From: Sipunculus nudus | Lineage: Eukaryota > Annelida > Sipuncula > Golfingiida > Sipunculidae | DNA length: 64,000 nucleotides | Assembly (NCBI GenBank): GCA_026874595.1 | Contig: CM049311.1 | Coordinates: 36,938,676 to 37,002,675, forward strand | Direction: 5' to 3' | In this document: in pieces, positions 23,990 through 36,713 of the stretch | How the letters are laid out: every line of letters begins with the position of its first letter | How positions within the stretch are numbered: the first letter of the stretch is position 1 | Position numbers and translations under genes: made by a program | Notes under the pieces: generated by a model | The model's database searches: none | What the model saw: the letters and a program-made list of their open reading frames with translations, nothing else | What the model was told of the DNA's origin: nothing

Positions 23990-24905
23990 TTTCGGTTCTC
24001 TGGTCAGATGATTATGGTCCATGGGATGTATTAAAGAAAGCAAGGGCACCATAAGAGGATGTTGGTCAGTACATCCAGCCTTTCGCCTGGTCAAAATTAT
24101 ATGGTGGGGATGTGGTACAGAGAGCAAGGGCTCTAAAAGGCTGTGATGGTCAACACAACCGGTCCGTCCTCTGGTCAAAAGCATATGGCCGGGTAAATAT
24201 TAAGAAAGACAGGTCTACAGAGGAGGGTGGTGGTAAGTGCAACCAACCCTTCGTCTGGTCGGAATTATATGGTAGGGGATGCGTTATGGAAGTTTATGGA
24301 GGTGGATATATTGAAGGAGGCTAATGCGCTTGAGCAGAATGTTGGTCAACACGGTCGGTCCTTCCTCTGGTCAGAAGATTACGGTGTGGAAATATTACGA
24401 AAAGCATGGGTTTTAGAGGGATATGTTGATCTTGGCTGGCCCAGCAAAGATGAAGTAAATGAAAGTTGGTATATCATAAAACGCAAGGGCTTTAGAGGAA
24501 AGTGTTGGTGAACATGGCAGGTCTGTCGTTTAGTCAGAAGATTATGGCTGCGGGTGAAGAATATGAAAGTTGATATATTAAGGAAGGCCGTTGCTTTAGG
24601 GAGGAGTGCTGGTCAAGGCCGATCCGTCGTCTGGTTTGCATTTTATGACCGGGGATATATTAAAGTAAGTACAGAATATAGAGGGAAGTGAAGGGCAACT
24701 TGCCGAGGATATATTGAAGAATCAAGGGCTCTCAAGTTTTGGTCAAGACCAGTCCGTCGTCTGGTCAGCATTATTTGGCTGGGGATATATTTAAGTCAGC
24801 AAGGAATATAGAGTGATTGGCAACACGGCCCTTGTATAAATACAGGGATATATAAAGGAAAGAGAGGGTTCCAGAGTGTTGGTCAACAAAGTGGTCTGCT
24901 GGAAG
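23990..24905 (+). repeat. Diverged minisatellite, unit about 85 bp or more
   Basis: The block ctggtcag.agattatgg recurs at about 23999, 24087, 24171, 24255, 24368, 24533, 24632 and 24757, each preceded by a ttggtcaa.ac..cc-gtcc-tc block. The period is about 85 bases at first and longer later, with clear decay. ORFs inside it come from the repeat. Confidence 0.8.
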
Positions 24906-24909
24906 TTCA

Positions 24910-25330
24910 TTGAGGAGGTTGGAGTTACGTGCCGTTCATTATTGTATTTTCAAACACAACGACCAACACCCACACACCCACGAGGGTATACATTCTACAA
25001 AATCATGAATGACGTAGAATAAATACGTTTTCAAATTTTATTTCTTGCAAAAGCAGCATTTATGGCATTTATGGTGTGTTACTGTATTGTTTCAATTGAT
25101 TGTGAGCTGCATGATGCTGTTGTTACACTACATGTTAGAAAACAAATAAAATAACTCATCATTTCATATTTCGAGGTGAACTGTTTATAAAAATGAGATA
25201 GTGAATAATTTATCATTTCTGCCCAAGACGAAACAATTGTAAGTATAACCTTATGCCTTGCTTTAGTATTTTTAAATTATCGAGTGTAACCCACTGTTGT
25301 TCAAATAAGAAAGGTGGAGAATATAAAGTT
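24910..25330. other. Intergenic, no gene recognised
   Basis: AT-rich sequence between the minisatellite and a small DNA transposon. I see nothing else in it. Confidence 0.4.
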
Positions 25331-25333
25331 GAG

Positions 25334-25422
25334 TACAGTAAACCTCGCCTATCCACCACCTCTAAATAACGACCACTTTATCGAGGTCCCGCCGGTGGTC
25401 GTTATTTCGAGGTTTTGCTGTA
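25334..25422. mobile_element. Short pogo/Tc1-type MITE
   Basis: It starts tacagtaaacctcg and ends cgaggttttgctgta, which are inverted relatives. Inner blocks cgaccactt and ggtggtcgttatt are also inverted. TA flanks both ends. It is a deleted relative of the copies at 34895 and 40099. Confidence 0.65.
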
Positions 25423-25950
25423 TATTGCTATATGTCGTAACTTCTTTCATCACCATAAAGCATATAAGCGGAAAAACATTAAGAACATAGGGGACCCTAA
25501 CAAACTACAATAGCACCTAGTAGAGCGCATACCTCCACCAAGACACACGTATTAAAGAATTCGCACCAAAATATAATGGTATTTCCCTGGCATTTTTCCA
25601 ACAATCAACTATGTTTTTTGAAAATCTTTTGTGAAAATGTTGACAAACAGACAACTTAAAACTACCAAATTGAAAAAAAAACAATAAACATTCAGGAACT
25701 AATGAAAGCATAACTTCCTGTGGTTGAGATAATTAAAAGTTATTTGGCCCATTATTCTATTATTTTCAAACCTTATACGAATACAGGCTGGCAGCAAGTA
25801 TGTCATGGTTAGTGATTAAAAAAATAAAAATACTCCCAAATATGGATTGAAATTGGGGTATTTGACGTGCTACATAAACAAAAAAGGAAATATCGACTGA
25901 TAAATGTAACCGAATACAGAATAGTGTAAGATTCATGTAAATGCATTCCT
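25423..25950. other. Intergenic, no gene recognised
   Basis: AT-rich sequence just beyond the 3' end of CPQ. I see no further exon. Confidence 0.4.
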
Positions 25951-25952
25951 GT

Positions 25953-25958
25953 TTTAAT
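25953..25958 (-). terminator. CPQ: Possible polyadenylation signal of CPQ
   Basis: Reading the minus strand, ATTAAA lies about 190 bases after the CPQ stop codon. It is the best candidate that I found. No canonical AATAAA is visible between the stop and this site. Confidence 0.3.
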
Positions 25959-26143
25959 ATGTACCTGCCTGTTCAATAGCTTAATTCATGAATATGTTCT
26001 CTTCTGAATGGGTATAAGAGAGGGAGAGGATTATTATGTTTGAATTTTCTCTGCTTGCTGTATCAGTGAGTAATAATGTGGCCGTGCGTGCTTTGTGCGG
26101 CTGTTTTGCAGCGCCAGTAGGTGAGAGTGCTGTTGAATGGGCT

Positions 26144-26292
26144 TCATGTGTCCCAGGGGCAGTACGAGCACCTTTGTCGCTCAGCCGGCCTTGGTAACAG
26201 GTCGTCAAGGTCCGCGATGGCATATGACGTCACCGTCCACAAAATGGTAGCGATATCCAGATGTCCCGAGTCAATGGCGTCAATTGTGTCCC
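26144..26292 (-). CDS. CPQ: CPQ exon 14 (C-terminus and stop)
   Basis: The acceptor is ttttgtag. It encodes GDTIDAIDSGHLDIATILW, then TVTSYAIADLDDLLPR, matching the human end, plus an extra tail holding CSYC before TGA. It lies 2 kb from exon 13, beyond a minisatellite and a (TA)n run. Confidence 0.9.
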
Positions 26293-26556
26293 CTACAAAA
26301 TGTCAAATACAAACAAGTTTTTAAGATTGACACAAACATTTGCAGTTCAAACATTTGCCTTTTCAAGCTTTTCTATGACATAGGCTAACTTTAAATTTTA
26401 TAACATCCACCTTTTAGTGTTCACGAGTCGGTGCATAACCTTAGGTTAATAAATCAGGAGATGTCGTAAAGGTTAAAGCGTCTGTCACGGTCAGCCATTT
26501 GAGTGAAATACAGGGCTCTTAAAAAGGTTAAGGTAAAATTCAAGCACCCCTAGGCC

Positions 26557-26627
<71 letters not shown>

Positions 26628-29600
26628 GTACATATTTAAGGCAAAAAGATTTATTACTTTATGACCCAATAGAAGATTTGTTTATAATTGTTCCTAATTG
26701 TCTAAATGCCGAAATTGTATCTGACCTGTTTCATTTGACTAGAAGAACATATGTATGCTTGCTTGTATTTAAGATTAATCCAGAAATTAAAAACATGTAA
26801 TTATTACTTTAGAGTAAAACTTTTGGAGTGTTTGAAGTTTTTTTCACTTGTGGCCACAAGGCTTTGTCCTGGCACAATGCCATCACAGCGCCTGAAGAAT
26901 AGGGTGAAATAAACAACACTAATGTATTTAACATTGTTTTTGGATCAGATCTTATATGATATTAATTAATATATGTGTTAATGGTAACCTAGGTTAGCAT
27001 CATAACACACCTGAACGATCTTCAAAGGTACTTTTTTCCGGTATCTGATGTCTATTAACCAAACATAATCCCTAGGATTTTTTATAAGCTGTTCGTTTTG
27101 TTTATACAAACGTGTTATAACATTTGGGGGGCTCTCGTAATCGATACACATTCAACAGGGAGAAAAGGCAGTAAATCCACGATTCAGAATGTTGCAATTA
27201 GTATTTTGTAACTAGGGACCTTTCAGCTTTCGGAAATATGCAATCAAACACCTTCGGTTTCCCTTTTTAGTAAGTCTCGATGGGCCCCTTTAATGTGTTT
27301 ATTAATATATGGTAGATTAAAACGCTTATAGGTCAGTCACAGTGTTATAAGAACCTTTCTTAGCAGAAGTTACTGCAGAGTAAGCCAGAGATCTCATAAA
27401 TTGTTCTTGCAGGTGATGGCTGGCTTTAATAATAGCTAAATTCTTGTAATTACGTAGAAAATGTCAGCTTTCGAGGGAAGAAATTAATGCATTTCTAGAC
27501 AGTTGTTAAATGTATATATGGTTAACAAAAGATTTATTAAAATGAACAATAATGTACAATACATATTAGTCCAATGGGGGTTTACATGAGAGTTAGTAGA
27601 ATGAACAATAAACTAGAGTACAATACACAGAGGTCAAATGGGTGTTATCATGAGAGTTAATAGAATAAACAATAAACTAGAGTAGGATACACATTAGTCA
27701 AATGGTGTTCAACAAGAGAGTTAGTAGAGTAAACAATTAACTAGAGCACAATACACAGAAGTCCAATCGGGGGTTAAACTGAGAGTTACATGAATAAATA
27801 ATAAACTATAGTACAATACACATTAGTCAAATGGGGGTTTAACATGAGAGTTAGTGAAATAAACCAAAACTAGAGTACAATTCACAGAAGTCAAATGGGG
27901 GGTTAACATGAGAGTTAGTAGAATGAACAATTAACTAGAGTACAATACACATAATTCAAATGGGGGAGGGGTTATTGTTAGTGTTAGTAGAATAAACAAT
28001 AAACTAGAGTACAATACACTGAAGGCAATGGGGGGGGGGTTAACATGAGATTTAGTAGAATGAACAATAAACTAGAGTACAATAAACAGAAGTCAAACGG
28101 GCGGTTAACATGAGTAAGTAGAATGAACAATAAACTAGAGTACATTACATAGAAATCAATGGGGGGTTAACATGAGAGTTAGTAGAATAAGAAATAAACT
28201 AGAGTACATTACACAGAAGACAAATAGGGGTTAACATGAGATTAAGTAGTATGAACAATAAACTAGAGTACAATAAACAGAAGCGGAGACAGCCAAATGC
28301 ATGCACCGACCGTCAGTGTGATGGAACCACCAGTATTTCTCCTTGTTGTCCGTGTACAAGTTGGCGGTGGGGACCTTGTTTTTCATCCATTCCAGTAGGT
28401 CCGCCCCGAATGCGTCTCCGTCCACTGTGGTAGTGTTCAGGGGTTTCAGCAAGTAAAGGATCTCCTGTATAATCGCCTTTGCGACTTCGTGACCTAACCA
28501 ATGATAAAAAGATGTACTACTAAAGTTTGTCAATTCGCCCAATCGTAATCCATCTGGTTTTGAATAGCTAGTGAAATTGACAAGATTGGAGCAGTTCATA
28601 ATGCTAAATCATATCCCTCGCGGTTCTAGGGGTTTGTATCGCAGATATATCCACTAAAGAAAAAAGTGTATTTCTATACAGTATTGCAATGCTATCTTTT
28701 TTTATATTGTTCCACAAAAAGGATAGATTTGCTTGATAAAAAAAGCATTAGCATAAGAAAAACAGTAGTTTAAATTTAAGTGGAATTAGAAAATTAAACA
28801 CTTTTTTTCTGGGTGATCCTTTCAGAAATAAAAATGTACTCGTATTAAAGATCTGATGTAATACGGTGTCGGTGATATACTCTATATTTGTAGGTCTATC
28901 GGCCTAGTTTTGAAGTACTTCTCTCTCTCTCTCGTTTTATTTTTTGCCAGTAAAAATTTGTTTAACTTTTAATCCAATTTACTATCAATTAAATCAGTTG
29001 AATTACCTTGGAAGCCTATGCCTAACGGTTTGAAGAGGCCATAGTCAGCCTCCATCAAGATAGAAACGTTGTCTTTGTAATGCTGTGGATAAATTAATAA
29101 TCATTTATTATTTATAAATTATAATTCATTAATCAGTGAAAGAAATGCACTACGCTCCGTATACACCACATTATCCACATACAGTGGAACTGTTTGTCTT
29201 TCCTTTCTTTGGAGTGACACGAGTTTTTCATGTTAACTTTCATTAGTTACAGTGATATAAACAGAAATGTAACACAGGGTTAATTACTATATTAGAAAAC
29301 TGTGAACCATTTTATGACAGTGAAACATGATGTTTAATGTATCCCCTGTATATTACATTTTCCTACAGAAGTATTTTTTTACAAAAACAGGAATGAAAAT
29401 GAAAATGTTATGTGAGCATTCATGAGATACGTGAAGAGATACCATGAATTTTACCTTGTGCTGGTTGTAATATTCATCCCCGCCGAACAGGCCAATCTCC
29501 TGGAAATAACAACAATTTAAATCGTGGTATAAGAAAATTGATTGAAATAGATCAATAATTTGAAAAACAAACCTACTCTGGTAGTATCTCGGGCTTGCAT

Positions 29601-32600
29601 ATGGTTAATACGGTCCAAATAGCCGAAACCGCAAGTATAAAGCCGATGAGTCTCGAAACACTGTCGTTCACAAGTTTGAGTTCGGCTCTCGAATGGCATG
29701 GCTGGGTCTCCGCTGCGGGGTTCGGTAGAGGGAATGTGGGTTGCTTCTGCCTTTGCGGCTGTGGATGCTGTAGCTTTCCTAAAAAGGTCACCGGCTCGGG
29801 ATGTACGGTGGCGGTCTCTCGCGGCTCTGCTTGGCTTGGTGCGTCGCGTCTGTTGGCTCAGAGAACATGCTTAGGGAGCGCGCAGGGCCCTGACCACAGC
29901 AATCTGTAGCTGCTCAATGAGCGTAAACTTCTTCAAGACAAGCCACCTGCTACGTCCCTGTGTAAAAAAAATATGCAATAGACCCCCCCCCCCCCCCCCA
30001 AAAAAAAAAAAAAAAAAAAAAAACACAAGAGCGCATTCCGAGGTAATTTACGCTTGTCCCCCCCCCCCCCCCCAATTAAATCAACTGAGAATTTTTTTAT
30101 GTGTAATCCTGTTAACGGGCAAACAGATAAAGAGACATACATATGCTGCCTAAACCATAACCCTCGCAGCTTGTCTTGGCGGAGCCGATTTTAAAAGTTT
30201 ATTCGATGTCTCACGTATATTAAATTAAGCTGTTCCTTTGAATTTGTCATAAAAAAGGCCCCAAACACGCCGATCTCACAATACACAGGAATGTTGCATC
30301 GTTTATATCTATTTGTTTATAACGTTTGGGCCCCCGCGAAATTTTAAATAACCGAAACTGATTCAGGAGACAAGTCAGACGAATTGCAAATGGCGTTTTG
30401 CACATGTGACCATTCGTCGCACATGTGCAACAAACCACATATATATGATTTATATGATTTTTCAGTCGGTCATCATTGGCGGATGTACCGTGTATGCTCA
30501 CAGCTTGCAAATAAGCAATTTTGAAGATTCGTTACAAAGGCGTTATCAGAAACTTTCCCCGTAGGAACGTTTATTCATATGGACTCAGAGCAAACTAGAA
30601 TTACATAAATCGTACATATTGATCAGGCGAAGCTTTATATGTAATTTAAATGAAAAATATAGATGGGTAGGACGTAGCCTAGTTGTTAAGGCGTTGGACT
30701 TCTGAGCTGAAGGTTCCGGTTCGAACGCCACCGGTGACTCAATGGCAAAATGGTGAAACTCTGTTAAGAACATCAGGGATTCGCTCTAATGTCTTAACGA
30801 CAGGTTATAACTTCTGGATAATACGTTACCCCGTGAATATAAAACCTGATATACAAAAGGCTTAATAATAATATATCATGTTTATCGATGAATGTCTTCC
30901 TCCTCATCCAATATACAGTGCCACCAACAGGCCATGGACCTTATTTTTAAAACAGTGGGAAAAAATAGTTCCTTACCTCAGCTGCCCACAGAACAGCGCG
31001 CACAGTTCTCTTTGGTCTCAGACCAAGTTTCTTCATGAGAGACAATGCCTGGAATTTAAAGTTTTACTCTAAATGCAGACCCAGGTGTTGAATCTAATAA
31101 CAGAGATAGTCATATCACTATAATTAAGAAATGACCGGATATTGTCTTGATAAAGATATGATATTCTTAGTACATCATGTTGAAGTAATTTATGTAATGT
31201 CACCAAGGTTACTAAAACATTGGTCAGGCTGTGCACTTAACGTAATGTTGGTCACTAGTGAATGGTAAAGCAATGAGGTTAACATTACTCTTGTCACTAG
31301 TCATAGTGAAGCAATGAGGGTAACATTACACTGGTCACTAGATGACGGTGAAGCAAAGAGGGTAACATTACACTGGTCACTAAATCACGGTGAAGCAATG
31401 AGGGTAACATTACACTGGTCACTAGATCACGGTGAAGCAATGAGGGTAACATTACACTTGTCACTAGATCACAGTGGAGCAATGAGGGTTACATTACACT
31501 GGTCACTAGATCACGGTGAAGCAGTGAGGGTAACATTACACTGGTCATTAGTCATGATGATGCAATGAGGGTAACATTACACTGGTTACTAGATCACGGT
31601 GAAGCAATGAGGGTAACATAACACTGGTCACTAGATCACTGCGAAGCAACGAGGGTAACATTACACTGGTCACTAGATCACGGTGAAGCAATGAGGGTAA
31701 CATTACACTGGTAACTAGTCATGGTGAAGTAATTAATTGACGTAAGCCTGGCCATTAGATCAAATAATGGTCAAATAATTTAGTTAACTTTACCTGCATG
31801 ATGAAGCAAAGAGGGTAACATTACCGTGGTCACTAGATCACGGTGAAGCAATGAGGGTAACATTACACTGGTCACTAGATCACGGTGAAGCAGTGAGGGT
31901 AACATTAAACTGGTCACTAGCCATGGTGAAGCAATGAGGGTAACATTACACTGGTCACTAGATCACAGGGAAGCAATGAGGGTAATATTACACTGGTCAC
32001 TAGTCATGTTGAAGCAACGAGGGAAACATTACACTGGTCACTAGATCACGGTGAAGCAATGAGGGTAACATTACACTGGTAACTAGTCATGGTGAAGTAA
32101 TTAGTTGACGTAACTCTGGCCATTAGATCAAATAATGGTCAAATAATTTAGTTAACTTTACCTGCATGATGAAGCAATGAGGGTAACATTACACTGGTTA
32201 CTAGCCATGGTGAAGCAATGAGGGTAATATTACACTGGTCACTAGATTACGGTGAAGCAATGAGGGTAACATTACACTGGTCACTAGATCGCTGCGAAGC
32301 AACGAGGGTAACATTACACTGGTCACTAGATCACGGTGAAGCAATGAGGGTAACATTACACTGGTAACTAGTCATGGTGAAGTAATTAGTTGACGTAACC
32401 CTGGCCATTAGATCAAATAATGGTCAAATAATTTAGTTAACTTTACCTGCATCGCGAGAATACAGCCGAACCCGTCATCCTGGACGCCCTGGCCAACATC
32501 ATAACTGTCACTGTGTCCACCAATGATCACATACTTGAACAAGAAATCAATTAAGGTTTAAAAGATGAGGTATTTGGAAAAAAAATATTCGGAACCTTTA

Positions 32601-34173
32601 ACACTAAAACATTGAATTTTCATTAACAGTGTGAGATAAAGATGTCTATGTACCGGCTTCTCGGACATTGAACAGATGTGTGATTAGCAGACGAGTCAAA
32701 CATTCACTTAAACAACTCAGACTAAAGCATTTGGACAGACAAACAGTATTTATAAGTACTTCATCTCCCCAAAGTTTATATGTAATTATATTATGGCGCA
32801 TATACTCAATTTTTTGCTTTCTTTAGGTCTGATATGTGTAAATCCTGAAATTGAGGAAACCTTTGATACATCACAAATTGTCTAAATCCTCAGAAAGAAC
32901 CTATGTTTGGTAATGAACAGCCACGATATACAATATCTTAAAAAGTATTAAACAGGACTAGACGACAACTTGGACAACTACCTTGGAGTCAACAAGCCGT
33001 AACTCTTGTGCTACTATACAGAACTGGGGAGCGTTAAGAAGAAGTTAAATGTACTTAAAAGCTGAGAGAAAAATAAAATAATCTGTACACTCATTTTTAA
33101 TTGACATAATGGCCAGACAATGGAAGGGGAAAATCAGAGATGGCTCCACGTGTATCAATGGGAAATTAATCGGATCTGTAAGCGATAAGTACTGTAAAAT
33201 TAAAAAAAAATTAATCTATGAGAGTTTTGACTATGCATTTTCAGTCTCAGTCTAGCAGAATTCTTTTAACTGATGAAAGGAATGCCTCTTATAACTATTT
33301 ATGTGTGAACGTGACTTTAGTATTTGAGCGTGAATGCCTCTTATAACTGTCTATGTGTGAGCGTGACTTATGTGTGGGAGCGTGACTTTAGTGTGGGAGC
33401 GTGACTTAAGTGTGGGAGTGTGATTTTAGTGTGAGCCTGACTTAATTACGTGAGCGTGATTTAAGTGTGTGCGCGTGACTTAATTATGTGAGCGCGAATA
33501 AGTGTATAAGCTTGACTTAAATGAGCGTGACTTTAATGTGTGAGCGTGACTGAGTGAGTGAGCGTGACTCAGTGTCTGAGCGTGACTCAGTGTGTGAGCG
33601 TGACTCAGTGTCTGAGCGTGACTTTACCTCGTACGGTTTCTCTGACCCGACGATCTCGCCCACGATATTCGGCACCACGATATTTCCAACATTCTGTGCG
33701 CCCATGTTTAAACGTATTCTGATCGTCTCGCCTTGATTCATGTTAAGAAGACATCATTGTTTTCATTTTTTTTCAAAATATTATAGTAATATATATTCTC
33801 TTTCGAAATGTTGACATAAATCCAAATATGAAAGAAACTTGGTGAAAATATGAATCAAATAACAAAAAAAATGTTTACTGACATTATTCTATTATTATCA
33901 AATACTGTTATTATTCAATTTCTGTTCCACCGTCATTCTTATTTCTTTTATAAGAACTCTGGTGTAATAATGAATGACAGAGGACACATTTCCGTAACAG
34001 AAGCTAAGGCGTGAAGGTCCCCTACCTCTGGCCTGCATCCTGCTCATGAGCCTGGCATCTTCTACGGTGATACAAGCAGCAGGGATGCGATTGAACGAGT
34101 CGTTGTAAGTCTGGCATGATAATACAGAGCAAATATTATCTGTTACCTGCTGAAAGTGGTCCTGTGGCTATCT

Positions 34174-34225
<52 letters not shown>

Positions 34226-34832
34226 AATCAAAAGCTCCAATTCCCGATTTGAAGAAAAGAGACAAAATGTACATTTACAATATCCCCCGACATATGATGG
34301 AACAGCGTCTTTAAACCTCTGTCAAGCATTCACGAACACATACATACATACGACATCATCACATATTCAGTGCATTTTAATTAGATAAACTAGTAGGTCA
34401 CCAAGAACAAATCGTGTCCTTAACTATGGAGCTCAGATCATTGACAGGTCAGCTTAATTATTCGCAAAACCGCGTATCCTGCAGAATATATATATAGTGA
34501 ATGAAAGAAATTTTGTCTCACCACTACTATATATATATCTATAGGGCTGTGTAATATTATCGATATTTCGATATATCGCGATACGGTGATTCGCATATTG
34601 CGTACCGCGATACAGTTTTCAAATATAGATATTTTGTTCATATTTTGTGAACGGGATAAGTTAAGATTTTTTTTTTGTAGAAAAATTTTGTTTCTGTTAC
34701 AAATTAAGATATCTAAATTGGTAGGGATTACTGACAGGAATAAAGTGAAAGCCGGAACCGTGTCTTTAAACATTTAGTAGGAAATTTTCAAGTAACCCTG
34801 ATCTATGATATAGGTCAATGGTCCGTCCTAGA

Positions 34833-34899
<67 letters not shown>

Positions 34900-35067
34900 G
34901 AACCCCGCCTTGCGACTACCCCGAAATTGTGACCACCCCACAATTACGACCAGTTTTCTTGGTCCCGAATATATGATTCACGGAACATATAGTTTCGCAA
35001 ATACGACCATCCCCAAATTACGACCATTTCTGTCAGTCCCCAAGGTGGTCGTAATTGTATGGTTCTA

Positions 35068-35133
<66 letters not shown>

Positions 35134-36647
35134 TATACAGAAAACATTTATTTTCTATATCCTATAAATTTAATACAATGAAAATATGGCAATACGTATC
35201 AAAATACGCTAACCCATTTCGCAATACATTGCAATTCGGAATTTGTTCTTGATACCAAGCACTACTCACCACCCACATGGTGTGGACACTGTAGATGGAG
35301 AAGTCGGTCAGACTCCGGACCAGCACTGCCTTAGCTCCGTACTTGGATGCACGAGAAGCCCCGAAATCGGTGTATTGAAACAGCGTGAAGAAACTATAGA
35401 AATCAACCCACTCCTGATCATACACCACGATTTTATCTTGAATCTGAAAGACAATGTGAAATATGATACGAGAGGATACACGATTTTTGCGGTATTTGCA
35501 CGATCAGAAATTTCCTCTCATGTAACATATATTAACTTAATCATTTTACATGGATTGTACAAATAGTTAATATAACCGATGGCGGCACCCTCTATGGTCC
35601 GGATGGTGCGTTCAGTAGTCTGTAGGGGTGAGGGAAACATGAGAACCCGGAGAAAACCATCGGCCTCGGACGGGCCACTTCAACCCACTCACATAGCCAC
35701 ACCGGGGATCGAACCCGGGCCTCTTACGCCGAGCGTTTAACCCCTCGACTGTCCAAACACCACCTTCAGTTTTAAATACGATTGATATTTGAGCAAAATT
35801 AAATGTATTAACAAATACAACATCATCATACGTCTTAGTATTCTGGTCAGTGCATTAATCTTTAAAACCCGCCACATAATATCATACATCACAACTTATT
35901 CTTCAGACATGCATTCAAATATTTATTAACCCGTGTAACTAACGCGAGCATTTTGAATAAGTGACTACAATTAATGACCTGCGAACAAAACATCTTCGTT
36001 TGCATCAGCATCTAAAATTTTAGATTACCCACAAAGCACTTGACAAGGCTTTAAAAAATGTACTGGTAGCTTCAACTGAATAAATATTTTCTTCCAGTTT
36101 CTTTCATATCAATATTTAATACGTCGGCAAGATGTATGAGTTGCTGTTTATGCAGTACACACATACAACCATCCACGTCTTGAAAGGAATTACTTCCAGA
36201 TTCTATAGAAGTGCTAGACCAGGAGCGTCAATACATGGGGTGATTGGGGGTATATATCCCCTTCCCCCCCCCCCCCAAAAAAAAAAAAAAAAAAAAAAAT
36301 GTTCAGCAATGGGTGATGGTTCATCATGCCCTTGATATTCAGAGAATAATATTTATTTATTGGGAATAAAATATATTAATAAGAAGCATAGACTTTCATT
36401 CTGAGTTTACCATGAAATATTATATATCTAAACCTGGTTCATAATTAACATATACGAGAAACACAATTCCTTAATTTTTAACCTTACACTTGTTTGCAAT
36501 ATATGTGAAATATATCAAACAGACAAAAACATACATGTATATATAAACCATGCCGTTATCTTCATTCTAACACTTTCACCTGAGGAACGGGTCGCATCCC
36601 CTGAAACAGTCTGTAGTGAATTTACCGTCTTGTTTTTTTCTTCATCG

Positions 36648-36713
<66 letters not shown>

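Noticed and set aside
26558-26800. ORF beginning with an (Ile-Tyr)n run, and similar ones at 20545, 35055, 36515, 43663, 50674 and 51753
   Set aside because: The repeats of Ile and Tyr come from (TA)n microsatellites. None has a domain outside the run.
30666-30740. Functional tRNA gene
   Set aside because: Box A and box B are present, but the acceptor and anticodon stems do not pair, so a tRNA-derived SINE is the better call. The same holds for 35575-35762 and 46822-46897.
31280-32440. CRISPR-like array
   Set aside because: The units are contiguous tandem repeats without unique spacers, inside an animal gene intron.
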